Assembly: GCF_002009175.1 (NCBI RefSeq)
Contig: NZ_CP018047.1
Span: 558,001 to 622,000, forward strand
Direction: 5' to 3'
DNA length: 64,000 nt
From: Streptomyces niveus
Lineage (GTDB): Bacteria; Actinomycetota; Actinomycetes; Streptomycetales; Streptomycetaceae
The translations under genes and the position numbers were made by a program. The stretch's first letter is position 1, and each line of letters opens with the position of its first letter. Below, one piece after another: positions 48,051-55,611 of this stretch. The notes under the pieces were generated by a model. It did no database searches. It had not been told where the DNA came from and worked only from the letters and a program-made list of their open reading frames with translations.

Positions 48051-48493
48051 GCCGACGGCTGTTCCGCACGCGCCTTGAGCGCGCCCAGTTCCTGGGGCCA
48101 GCCGACGGTGTTGTCCTTCACCGCCTGGCCGCGCAGCTCCTCGGACCCGCTCAGCGCCGCGAATCCGCTCTCGACCACGCGGAGCCGCGTCCCGTCTCCT
48201 TCCGGCGTCAGCGTGAACTCCACGAGGGTGCTGTTCTCCTCGCGCAGTTCCTCGCCCGGGAACGCGCTGGCCCAGCGGTACGCCAGGTACGTCGGCGGCT
48301 CGACCTTCTCCACCCGTACCGGGAAGTCGCCGTACTCGGCGTTCTTCGCCACCATCGATTCGCCCTCCTTCGCCACCGTGCCGGGCAGGTTCGCCTTGTC
48401 GGCCACCCAGAAACCGGGTTGGGCCACCAGCGACCAGACCCGCTCCAGGGGTGCCGCGATCAGGGTTTCGCGTTCGATCCGGTCCTCACTCAT
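48047..48493 (-). CDS. SRPBCC (AHSA1-like) protein, first gene of ArsR operon
   Basis: A 148-residue START-like protein: IERETLIAAPLERVWSLVAQPGFWVADK, VEKVEPPTYLAYRWASAFPGEE and EFTLTPEGDGTRLRVVESGFAAL, ending in the helix VGWPQELGALKARAE. Such proteins bind hydrophobic ligands and commonly form two-gene units with ArsR repressors. ATG 48493 follows GGGAGG at seven bases. The ArsR gene overlaps its 3' end by four bases. Operators at 48518-48537 and 48551-48570 are upstream. Confidence 0.9.
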   Translation of the reverse strand: MSEDRIERETLIAAPLERVWSLVAQPGFWVADKANLPGTVAKEGESMVAKNAEYGDFPVRVEKVEPPTYLAYRWASAFPGEELREENSTLVEFTLTPEGDGTRLRVVESGFAALSGSEELRGQAVKDNTVGWPQELGALKARAEQPSA

Positions 48494-48517
48494 GGGATCC
48501 TCCCTCGCTGCCATTAA

Positions 48518-48570
48518 GTGCAACTCCAGGGTTGCACATCCGGGATTCAGGCGCAACCAGAAGGTTGCAC
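48518..48570. promoter_or_regulatory. Two palindromic operators upstream of SRPBCC-ArsR
   Basis: GTGCAAC-TCCAGG-GTTGCAC (48518-48537) has perfect 7-bp arms. The second site (48551-48570) has arms GCAACC and GGTTGC around AGAA, extended by partially matching outer bases. Both carry the GCAAC half-site, and their centres are about 33 bases apart. They lie 25-77 bases upstream of the SRPBCC ATG and about 74-126 bases from the divergent methyltransferase start. Confidence 0.7.
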
Positions 48571-48643
48571 CTGGTGTCATGACCGGCCAAGTACCGTCTC
48601 CTGTGACATCCCCGTCAGCGGTCACGAGTGGAGTGGAGTGGCG

Positions 48644-49444
48644 ATGCGGAATCCGGCGGACCGGACAGACACCACGCGAGCGCATTCGGCGCGCGTGTAC
48701 GACTACATCCTGGGCGGCGAGGATCACTACCCGGTCGACGCCGAGGCCGGTGACGCGATGTGCCGGCACTGGCCGGCGCTGCCCGTGCACATGCGGGAGA
48801 ACCGCCGTTTCATGCACCGCGCCGGTCACTACCTCGCCGACGAGAAGGGCATACGGCAGTTCCTCGACATCGGCGCGGGACTGCCCACCTCGCCGAATCT
48901 GCACGAGATCGTCCAGGGCGTCGCGCCCGAGTCCCGCGTGATCTACGTCGACAACGACCCCACCGTCCTCGCGCACGCCGAAGCACCGCTGAACGGCTCA
49001 CCCGAGGGCGCCACCGCCTACATCGACGCCGACATGCGGGACCCGGACACCATCACGGGCAGCCCGCGGTTCCGGGAACTGCTCGATCTGGACGAGCCGG
49101 TGGGACTCATGGTCATCGGCATCATGCACTTCATCAGGCCGCCGGAGGACCAACCGCTGGTCCAGCGGCTGCTGGAGCCGCTGCCGTCCGGCAGCTACCT
49201 GGCGATGACGATCGGGACCGGCGACTTCGCCCCCGAAGAGGTCGGCCGCGTCGCCGAGGAGTACGAGCGGCAGAACATGCCGATGGTGCTGCGCGACCTC
49301 GCCACCGCCACCTCGTTCTTCGACGGTTTGGAGCTGGTCGAGCCCGGCGTCACCCAGGTGCACAAGTGGCGGCCCGGTGCCGGCCAACAGGACGTCGACG
49401 ACCGGGACATCGCCATGTACGGAGCGGTCGCGTACAAGCCCTGA
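48644..49444 (+). CDS. DUF574-type SAM-dependent methyltransferase (copy 2)
   Basis: A 266-residue member of the family also found at 10723-11508. It shows HSARVYDYILGGEDHYPVDAEAGDAM, RRFMHRAGHYLADEKGIRQFLDIGAGLPT (SAM loop), VDNDPTVLAHA and VIGIMHFIRPPEDQPLVQRLLEPLPSGSYLAMTIG. The acceptor substrate is unknown. ATG 48644 follows GGAG; GTG 48638 is an alternative. It is divergent from the SRPBCC-ArsR operon, so the operators at 48518-48570 may also affect it. It ends in a strong hairpin pair. Confidence 0.9.
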   Translation: MRNPADRTDTTRAHSARVYDYILGGEDHYPVDAEAGDAMCRHWPALPVHMRENRRFMHRAGHYLADEKGIRQFLDIGAGLPTSPNLHEIVQGVAPESRVIYVDNDPTVLAHAEAPLNGSPEGATAYIDADMRDPDTITGSPRFRELLDLDEPVGLMVIGIMHFIRPPEDQPLVQRLLEPLPSGSYLAMTIGTGDFAPEEVGRVAEEYERQNMPMVLRDLATATSFFDGLELVEPGVTQVHKWRPGAGQQDVDDRDIAMYGAVAYKP

Positions 49445-49501
49445 GGGGAACGGGGCGGGGCGGCGGTGCACGGGAACGGTGGCGTCGCGCCACCCGACGA
49501 T

Positions 49502-49538
49502 GTACGCCCCGGAGCGCGGTCCGCGTTCCGGGGCGTAC
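49502..49538. terminator. Long hairpin downstream of methyltransferase
   Basis: An 18-base left arm starting GTACGCCCCGGA pairs with the right arm ending TCCGGGGCGTAC; only one mismatch and a single central T separate the arms. The stem is very GC-rich. It lies 57 bases after the methyltransferase stop and before the second hairpin. Confidence 0.75.
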
Positions 49539-49542
49539 GGTC

Positions 49543-49570
49543 ACTTCCGCTCGGCGTCCCGAGCGGAAGT
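49543..49570. terminator. Perfect hairpin abutting the snapalysin stop
   Basis: ACTTCCGCTCGG and CCGAGCGGAAGT form a perfect 12-bp stem with loop CGTC, ending at the base before the snapalysin stop (TCA at 49571-49573). With the hairpin at 49502 it separates two convergent transcripts. Confidence 0.75.
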
Positions 49571-50137
49571 TCAGTCCACGATCATGGTGTTGAGCGGCAC
49601 CGCTCCGGCCTTCGGCGCGAAGCGTCCGCCGAAGTAGCCCTCGACCTCGGCCTTCTCGGCCGCGTTGGGATAGGCGTTCGTGCAGCTGGTTCCCGCGCTG
49701 GAACCGGACATCAGGCTTGTGCAGGGGCCGGGCTTGCGGTCCGGCAGCCCCAGGATGTGGCCCAGTTCGTGCGACGAGATGCGGATCGTGTTGTGCCCCT
49801 CGTTCACCGCCTGACGGCCGATCCAGACGGTTCCGTTGCCGAGTGACGTGGTGAGGGCGCGGGGCCAGCCGTTGTCCGCCAGGACTCGTATGTTGGCGGA
49901 CTGGCCGGACGCGACGGGCCGCAGTTCGACGGCGTCGACGCTCTCGTTCCAGATCGCCGCGCCCCGGTCGACCGCGGACCTGAACTCCGCGGAACCGCTT
50001 GCGTCGTAGGTGACCACTCGCGCGGCCAGGGCTCCGTCCGCGTCCGTGGTGGGAGCGGCCACGGCCTGGCCACCCAGCAGGGAAGCGGTCACGGCCAGGG
50101 CGGCGGCGAGCGCGCCGGTCAACTTACGGACGTGCAT
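49571..50137 (-). CDS. Snapalysin, secreted small zinc metalloprotease
   Basis: A 188-residue M7-family protease precursor. Signal peptide at residues 1-28 ends in QAVA/AP. The mature enzyme carries the zinc motif HELGHILGLPD with His123, Glu124, His127 and Asp133 as third ligand, the hallmark of snapalysin, and a Met-turn segment SLMSG. Two cysteines (139, 152) may form a disulfide. ATG 50137 follows AAGGAGG. Snapalysin genes of Streptomyces are usually activated by a divergent LysR regulator; none is present here (the gene upstream is a GNAT transferase on the same strand), so regulation may differ. Confidence 0.93.
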   Translation of the reverse strand: MHVRKLTGALAAALAVTASLLGGQAVAAPTTDADGALAARVVTYDASGSAEFRSAVDRGAAIWNESVDAVELRPVASGQSANIRVLADNGWPRALTTSLGNGTVWIGRQAVNEGHNTIRISSHELGHILGLPDRKPGPCTSLMSGSSAGTSCTNAYPNAAEKAEVEGYFGGRFAPKAGAVPLNTMIVD

Positions 50138-50275
50138 GGTCGACCTCCTTACATCAGAGACAGTCGTGCACATGACAGAACTTTCCACTGCTCACTGCCC
50201 AAGGAGGACTGACACCAATCCGTCAATCCGGCGCCCCGCACCGCGGGCCGGAAGAAGGGGGCCTCACACGGGAGT

Positions 50276-51142
50276 TCAGGCGTCCCGGTACCGGTCCCGG
50301 GTCTCGGACTGCGGATGGAAGCCCGCCGACCTGTAGGTGGCGACGGCGGCGGTGTTGGAGCTCGGGGTGCAGACCATCGCGGTCGACGAGCCCAGCTCCC
50401 GAAGTGCCGCCGCCGCGGCGAGGGTGATCGCCGCGCCGTAGCCGTGGCGGCGGTGTTCCCGGTGCACGCCCATCGGTTCGAGCAGGCCGGGCCGTCCCGG
50501 ACCCGCCGACCACACCGTCACCGCCGCCACCGCATTGCCGTGGTCGTCGTACGCGACCAGACAGCGGGCGTCGGCGTACGGCGAACCGGTCGCCATCGCG
50601 TGCCAGCCCTCGTCCGTGAATCGGGACCCGTCGAACGCCGCCCGGTGCACGGCGACATACGTGTGCGCCCGCTCCGGGCCGACCGTCTCGATCCGCACAC
50701 CCGGGTCCTCCACCGGCTCCGTGAGGTCGCGTCGCAACGGTGTCCACGGCTCGTCGGTGTCCCAGCCTTCCTCGCACAGCAGGTCTTGGACCCGCGCGCC
50801 CATCGGTGCCTCGATGTTCGCCTTCCCCCCGGGCAGCACGCCGCGCTCCGGATCGGTCGTGTCGGCGACCAACCGCCGCGCCAGTTCCTCCTCCTGATGA
50901 GCCTCCGGCACGATCGTCAGCCGCAGCAGTCCGGGACCGTCCAGCAGCCCGACGGCGAGGATCCGTCCGTCCCGCCTCCAGGTCCTGACCGCCTCGGCCG
51001 TCGCTTCCGCGCCCGATCTCCAGAACCAGCCCAGGTCCCCCGGATGCAGTTGCGTCGGCGCCCCGTCGTCCTGCCACTCGCGCAGTACGTCCACGGCCCT
51101 CCTCAGCCCGTCGATTCCCGGCCTGCCCAATTCGATCGCCAT
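50276..51142 (-). CDS. GNAT family N-acetyltransferase
   Basis: A 288-residue protein with two GNAT-like halves. The C-terminal half carries the acetyl-CoA motif LLEPMGVHREHRRHGYGAAITLAAAAALRELG, with the R/Q-x-x-G-x-G/A-like HRRHGYG, and the final strand CTPSSNTAAVATYRSAGFHPQ. The N-terminal half (residues about 15-130) is a degenerate copy lacking a clear phosphate loop. Substrate is unknown. ATG 51142 has no clear ribosome site; the frame extends 8 residues upstream. Its operon context is unclear: the snapalysin gene starts 138 bases downstream on the same strand. Confidence 0.88.
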   Translation of the reverse strand: MAIELGRPGIDGLRRAVDVLREWQDDGAPTQLHPGDLGWFWRSGAEATAEAVRTWRRDGRILAVGLLDGPGLLRLTIVPEAHQEEELARRLVADTTDPERGVLPGGKANIEAPMGARVQDLLCEEGWDTDEPWTPLRRDLTEPVEDPGVRIETVGPERAHTYVAVHRAAFDGSRFTDEGWHAMATGSPYADARCLVAYDDHGNAVAAVTVWSAGPGRPGLLEPMGVHREHRRHGYGAAITLAAAAALRELGSSTAMVCTPSSNTAAVATYRSAGFHPQSETRDRYRDA

Positions 51143-51248
51143 GCGCCCGATCACACACCAGCCCACCCGGAGTCCGCACCCGGTTTCCGACCGTCGAGGA
51201 CCATCCGACGCCCTTCATCGGACGGTGTCGTTTTCATTTGTGAGAGCC

Positions 51249-51264
51249 GTCTACACATGTGGAC
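51249..51264. promoter_or_regulatory. 16-bp operator, copy A (aldarate island)
   Basis: GTCTACACATGTGGAC is a near-palindrome that fits the consensus GTCTAYAMATGYRGAC together with two copies at 60280 and 60299. It lies 77-92 bases upstream of the glucarate-dehydratase-like gene. A partial copy with the core CATTTGT (51235-51241) precedes it by 18 bases. Confidence 0.7.
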
Positions 51265-51340
51265 GAAAGAGGGTTAGGCTGCCGCCATAACCCATGCACG
51301 CCGACGGCTACCGCCCGTCGTATCCACCGGAGGTCCCAGG

Positions 51341-52633
51341 GTGCGCGACCCACTGAACAACGAGCCGCACCGGATCAAGGACATACGTGTCACGCCCGTC
51401 GCGTTCCGTGATCCGCCACTGCTCAACACCGTCGGCGTCCATGAGCCGTTCGCTCTGCGGGCCGTCGTCGAGGTCGTCACCGAATCCGGGCTGCTCGGGC
51501 TCGGCGAGACGTACGGGGACCTGGCCCATCTCGAACGGCTGCGGCTCGCGGCCGCGGAGCTGACCGGGGTCGACGTCTGGCACGTACAGGAGATCGCCCG
51601 CCGTATCGCGGTCGTACTGGCCGCCGACACCGGCAAGGGCGGCCACGGTATGAGCGGCATGGTCACGGGGAGCCGGACCGCCGACCGTGTGCTGTCGCCG
51701 TTCGAGGTGGCGTGTCTCGACATCCAGGGCAAGGCGCTCGGACGGCCGGTGAGCGACCTCCTCGGCGGAGCCGTCCGCGACCGTGTCGACTACAGCGCCT
51801 ACCTCTTCTACAAGTGGGCAGGTCACCCCGGCGCGGAGCCCGACGAGTGGGGCGCCGCGCTCGATCCGGACCAACTGGTCGCGCAGGCACGGCGGATGAT
51901 CGACCAGTACGGCTTCTCCGCGATCAAGCTCAAGGGCGGTGTGTTCCCGCCAGAGGAGGAGATCGAGGCGATCAAGGCTCTGCGCCTGGCGTTCCCCGAT
52001 CACCCGCTGCGGATCGACCCCAACGCCGCCTGGAGTGTGGAGACATCGATCCGCGTCGGCAAGGAACTCGGCGGTGTGATCGAGTACTTGGAGGACCCGA
52101 CCGCCGAGATCGGCGCGATGGCCAGGGTCGCGCGCGAGGTGCCGATGCCGCTCGCCACCAATATGTGCGTGGTGGCCTTCGACCAGCTCAAGCCCGCCGT
52201 CGCCGAGGACGCGGTGCAGGTCATCCTCTCCGACCACCACTTCTGGGGCGGTCTGGGCCGCTCCCGTACGCTCGCCGGTGTCTGCGACACGTTCGGCCTC
52301 GGGCTGTCGATGCACTCCAACTCGCATCTGGGCATCAGCCTCGCGGCGATGACCCATCTGGCGGCCGCCACCCCCAACCTCAACTACGCCTGCGACACGC
52401 ACTGGCCGTGGAAGAGCCCCGACGAGGACGTCATCGTGCCCGACGCGCTGACCTTCCGGAACGGATCGGTGGCGGTCCCGACCGCACCGGGGCTGGGCGT
52501 CGAACTCGACCGCGACGCGCTGGCCAGGCTGCACGAGCAGTACCTCGCGTGCGGCATCCGTCAGCGCGACGACACCGGTTACTACCGCCGTACCACCGAA
52601 CCGGCCTTCGACCCGACCCCGCCGCGGTGGTGA
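51341..52633 (+). CDS. gudD: Glucarate dehydratase-like enolase superfamily enzyme
   Basis: A 430-residue enolase-superfamily enzyme of the glucarate dehydratase branch. The first catalytic lysine is in IKLKGG (Lys196-x-Lys198), metal ligands are in RIDPNAAW (Asp226, with Asn228 at the GlucD-type position), EYLEDPT (Glu251) and the following LATNM segment, and the catalytic histidine is in SMHSNSHLGIS (His325 or 329). Length 430 fits GudD (about 420-450). It converts D-glucarate, and possibly L-idarate, to 5-dehydro-4-deoxyglucarate. GTG 51341 follows GGAGG. The next gene is a hydroxyacid dehydrogenase; the product is used by the enzyme at 60640. Confidence 0.85.
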   Translation: MRDPLNNEPHRIKDIRVTPVAFRDPPLLNTVGVHEPFALRAVVEVVTESGLLGLGETYGDLAHLERLRLAAAELTGVDVWHVQEIARRIAVVLAADTGKGGHGMSGMVTGSRTADRVLSPFEVACLDIQGKALGRPVSDLLGGAVRDRVDYSAYLFYKWAGHPGAEPDEWGAALDPDQLVAQARRMIDQYGFSAIKLKGGVFPPEEEIEAIKALRLAFPDHPLRIDPNAAWSVETSIRVGKELGGVIEYLEDPTAEIGAMARVAREVPMPLATNMCVVAFDQLKPAVAEDAVQVILSDHHFWGGLGRSRTLAGVCDTFGLGLSMHSNSHLGISLAAMTHLAAATPNLNYACDTHWPWKSPDEDVIVPDALTFRNGSVAVPTAPGLGVELDRDALARLHEQYLACGIRQRDDTGYYRRTTEPAFDPTPPRW

Positions 52634-52715
52634 CCACGAAGCCCACCGCACCGCGAACGCGCGCGCGCACGAGTACACGAACGGCCTGGCGGCGCACGGC
52701 AGTTCAGGAGGCGTC

Positions 52716-52736
52716 ATGAGCCAGGAGACGTCATGA
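52716..52736 (+). other. Six-residue upstream ORF with duplicated ribosome site
   Basis: AGGAGGCGTCATGAG at 52706-52720 is nearly repeated by AGGAGACGTCATGAG at 52723-52737. The first ATG opens MSQETS and its TGA overlaps the real start of the dehydrogenase (ATGA at 52733-52736). This is a direct repeat of a start site, giving either a leader peptide that couples translation or a duplicated initiation signal. Confidence 0.5.
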
Positions 52737-53719
52737 GAATCGTGCTGACCGACCCCATCCTCACCCGTTTCACCGACGAGTTGACCCGTGGCGGCGCGGA
52801 CGGTCACGACTGGGAGTTCCTCGCCGACCGGCCGGACAGCGAGGTGATGCGCCGGCTGCCGGCCGCCGACGTACTGGTCGCGTCCCGGCTGACCGCCCCC
52901 GTGGCCGCCACCGCCGGCCGGCTGCGGCTGGTGCATGTGACCGGCGCCGGGTACGACCGGATCGCCATGGACGCGCTCCCGCCCGGCACCGCCGTGTGCA
53001 ACACCTTCCATCACGGCCCCTCCATCGCGGAACACGTCGTGATGACCACGCTGATGCTCTCCCGCCGCGTGCCGCGCGCGGACCGGCTGATGCGTGAGGG
53101 GACCTGGGAGTCGGTCGCCGTGGACCCCGGAGTGTCCCTGGGCACGACGCTCGCGGGCCGTACGGTCGGAGTCGTCGGGCTCGGCGAGATCGGCCGGCAG
53201 GTGGTGCGGGCGACGACCGCGCTGGGGATGCGGGCGCGTGCGGTACGGCGCGATCCGCGGGCGTCCCTGCCAAGTGACCTGCGAATGGACCGGGTTGACA
53301 GCGAGGACGGGCTCGACGACCTGTTGGCGGGCTCGGACGTCGTCGTCCTGACCGTGCCGCTCTCGGCGGCCACGACCGGTCTGATCGGGGCGGCGCAGCT
53401 CGCCCGGATGCGCCCGCACGCCCTGCTGATCAATGTGGCGCGCGGCCCCCTCATCGAGGAGGACGCGCTGTTCGACGCGCTGTCCGGGCGGCGGATCGGC
53501 GGCGCGGGGCTGGACGTGTGGTGGAGCCACCCCAAGGACGGCGGCGGTGCGCGCGGGTACACCCGCCCGTTCCACACGCTCGACAACGTCGTGATGACGC
53601 CGCACCACTCCGGCCACACCCAGGAGACGTTCGCCAACAGGGCGCACGAGATCGCCGACAACATCGGCCGGCTCTCCAAGGGCGAGCCTCTGACGAACGT
53701 GGTGCGCGGCGGGCGCTGA
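52733..53719 (+). CDS. D-2-hydroxyacid dehydrogenase (phosphoglycerate-type)
   Basis: A 328-residue NAD(P)-dependent D-2-hydroxyacid dehydrogenase. The Rossmann motif VGVVGLGEIGRQVV is near residue 146; the catalytic arginine is in LLINVARGPLIEEDAL, and the acid pair at the C-terminus is HHSGHTQET (catalytic His). N-terminal segment LRLVHVTGAGYDRIAMDALPPG is the substrate domain. It resembles glyoxylate/hydroxypyruvate reductases and likely acts on an intermediate of the same sugar-acid pathway. Start ATG 52733 follows a second AGGAG. It converges with the TauE-type gene. Confidence 0.92.
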   Translation: MRIVLTDPILTRFTDELTRGGADGHDWEFLADRPDSEVMRRLPAADVLVASRLTAPVAATAGRLRLVHVTGAGYDRIAMDALPPGTAVCNTFHHGPSIAEHVVMTTLMLSRRVPRADRLMREGTWESVAVDPGVSLGTTLAGRTVGVVGLGEIGRQVVRATTALGMRARAVRRDPRASLPSDLRMDRVDSEDGLDDLLAGSDVVVLTVPLSAATTGLIGAAQLARMRPHALLINVARGPLIEEDALFDALSGRRIGGAGLDVWWSHPKDGGGARGYTRPFHTLDNVVMTPHHSGHTQETFANRAHEIADNIGRLSKGEPLTNVVRGGR

Positions 53720-53740
53720 GTACGGCATCAACAGGCCCAT

Positions 53741-53759
53741 CCGTCAGATGAACTGACGG
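53741..53759. terminator. Hairpin at the convergent 3' ends
   Basis: CCGTCAG (53741-53747) and CTGACGG (53753-53759) form a perfect 7-bp stem around ATGAA. It overlaps the last codons of the TauE-type gene and follows the dehydrogenase stop by 21 bases. Confidence 0.45.
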
Positions 53760-54457
53760 ACCGTCAGCAAAATGGCACCTGCCAACGCCAGCACCGTCGC
53801 AACGGCTCTGGCCCGACCGACGTTCAGCTTGTCGGACAGCGGACGCGCCAGCAGTACGCCCGCGGCGGCGGCAGGGGCCAGCAGCGCGGAGTAGCGCAGG
53901 CTGTCGGCGTGCACCGCGCCGACAGCCGCGAGCGCGACCAGACTCATCAGCGAACCGGCGAGGAAGAACCCGCTCATCGTGGAGCGCAGCTCCGGCCCCG
54001 TCATGCGCTGCCACACCAGGGCCATCGGCGGGCCTCCGATGGAGGTCGCCGTACCCATCAACCCCGACGCCATCCCCGCCAGCGCCACGGCGCGCCTGGT
54101 AGGCGCGGGCCGGAAGCCGCGGACGCTCGCGACGACACCCGCCACGACCACGCCGGCGACGCAGAGCGCCAGCCACCGCGCGGGCAGCAGGGCCACCAGC
54201 GCCGCGCCCGCGATCACACCCGGTACCCGGCCGAGCAGCGCCCACCCCGCTCCGCGGAGGTTGACGTGCGCGCCGTCCAGCAGCAGGACCGAGGCCGTGA
54301 CCGCGGTGGAGAGCAGCAGCACGACGGGGACGAGGGACGGCGCGACCAGCGCGATCACCGGAGCGGCGAGCAGCCCGAGGCCGAAGCCGATCGACACCTG
54401 GAACACCGTGCCCAGCAGGACGACCGCAGAGAGCAGGGCGAATACCGGCAGGCTCAC
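53744..54457 (-). CDS. TauE/SafE-family membrane protein
   Basis: A 237-residue integral membrane protein with about seven to eight helices, in two similar halves. FALLSAVVLLGTVFQVSIGFGLGLLAAPVIALVAP is the TauE/SafE N-terminal helix pair, and GMASGLMGTATSIGGPPMAL the second-half counterpart with the conserved GG.G-like turn. These proteins export anions such as sulfite, sulfoacetate or organic acids. GTG 54457 overlaps the stop of the upstream ABC ATPase gene as GTGA, so it is the last gene of the transporter operon and may act as an export valve. The frame's upstream extension to 54589 is inside the ABC gene. Confidence 0.86.
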   Translation of the reverse strand: MSLPVFALLSAVVLLGTVFQVSIGFGLGLLAAPVIALVAPSLVPVVLLLSTAVTASVLLLDGAHVNLRGAGWALLGRVPGVIAGAALVALLPARWLALCVAGVVVAGVVASVRGFRPAPTRRAVALAGMASGLMGTATSIGGPPMALVWQRMTGPELRSTMSGFFLAGSLMSLVALAAVGAVHADSLRYSALLAPAAAAGVLLARPLSDKLNVGRARAVATVLALAGAILLTVRQFI

Positions 54458-55611
54458 CTGTCCGCCGATGCCGGGCCGGCCACCGCTCCCCCACCGCCCG
54501 CCGGCCCGGCACCCACCGGCCCGGCACCCACCGGCCCGACATTCACCGGCCCGGCACCCACCGGCTCGATGCTCAGCGGGAAGTGGCACAGGCCCTCGTG
54601 CGAGCCGTCACGCACGCTCACCGGTGGCTCCTCCTCGGCGCACTTGTCGACCGCGTACCGGCAGCGGGTACGGAACCGGCAGCCGGACGGCGGGTCGAGC
54701 GGCGAGGGGATCTCCCCGCTCAGCAGCACGCGGTCGCCGCGCGGCGGGGCGCCGGAGACGTCCAGCACGGGGGCCGCCGACATGAGCGCCGAGGTGTACG
54801 GGTGCACCGGCCGGTCGAACACCTCCTCGGTGGCGCCGTGTTCGATGACCTTGCCGAGGTACATCACGGACACCCGGTCCGCGACGTGCCGGACCACCGA
54901 CAGGTCGTGGGAGATGAACACGTAGGAGACCTGTAGCCGTTGCTGGAGATCGGAGAGCAGATTGAGCACCTGCGCCTGCACCGACAGGTCCAGCGCGGAC
55001 ACCGGCTCGTCGCACACGATCAGATCGGGATCCAGGGCCAACGCGCGTGCGATGCCCAGCCGTTGGCGCTGTCCGCCGGAGAATTCGTTCGGGTGACGGA
55101 AGGCGTCGGCGGCCCGCAGCCCGACGAGGTCGAGCAGTTCGCGTACGCGGGTCTCCCGTGCCCGTGCGGTGGGTGCCACGTCCCGGTGGGTGCGCCACGG
55201 TTCGCCGATGATGTCGGCCGCCGACATGCGCGCGTTGAGCGAGGCGAAGGGGTCCTGGAACACCATCTGCACCCGCCGGCGCCAGGCGAGCAGTTCCTTC
55301 TTCTTCAGGGAGAAGGGGTCGGTCCCGTCGAAGCGTACGGTCCCGGAGTCCGGCCGCTCCAGCAGGAGCAGCACCCGGGCCAGGGTGGACTTCCCGCAGC
55401 CGGACTCGCCCACCACCCCGAGCGTCTCGCCGCGGCCGAGGCGCAGGTCGACGCCGTCCAGCGCGGTCAGCCTGTTGTGTCCGGCGGCGTTGCGCGGGAC
55501 CCGGAAGGACTTGGTCACCCCGGTGACCTCCAGCAGCGGCGTGGACGTCGCTCCGGAGATCCCGGAAACCCCGGAAGCCCCGGAAGCCCCGGAGATGGTG
55601 TTCTCAGACAC
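54454..55611 (-). CDS. Oligopeptide-type ABC transporter ATPase (DppF-like)
   Basis: A 385-residue ATPase of the Dpp/Opp/Nik importer class. Walker A is GESGCGKSTLAR (near residue 70), Q-loop VFQDPFASLN, signature FSGGQRQRLGIARAL, Walker B LIVCDEPVSALD, and switch His in ISHDLSVVRH. The oligopeptide-permease C-terminal extension carries RCRYAVDKCAEE (cysteines of an Fe-S or zinc site). The N-terminus is a GASGxxG tandem (residues 8-20) and the C-terminus a five-copy VGAGP tail encoded by a 15-bp minisatellite. GTG 55611 overlaps the preceding gene's stop by eight bases. Confidence 0.92.
   Translation of the reverse strand: MSENTISGASGASGVSGISGATSTPLLEVTGVTKSFRVPRNAAGHNRLTALDGVDLRLGRGETLGVVGESGCGKSTLARVLLLLERPDSGTVRFDGTDPFSLKKKELLAWRRRVQMVFQDPFASLNARMSAADIIGEPWRTHRDVAPTARARETRVRELLDLVGLRAADAFRHPNEFSGGQRQRLGIARALALDPDLIVCDEPVSALDLSVQAQVLNLLSDLQQRLQVSYVFISHDLSVVRHVADRVSVMYLGKVIEHGATEEVFDRPVHPYTSALMSAAPVLDVSGAPPRGDRVLLSGEIPSPLDPPSGCRFRTRCRYAVDKCAEEEPPVSVRDGSHEGLCHFPLSIEPVGAGPVNVGPVGAGPVGAGPAGGGGAVAGPASADR
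54501..54575. repeat. 15-bp minisatellite, five copies
   Basis: The unit CCGGCCCGGCACCCA occurs at 54501, 54516 and 54546 exactly, with variant copies at 54531 (CCGGCCCGACATTCA) and 54561 (CCGGCTCGATGCTCA). It is in frame with the DppF-like gene and encodes the repeating five-residue unit VGAGP, so copy-number change would shorten or lengthen the tail without frameshift. Confidence 0.85.
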
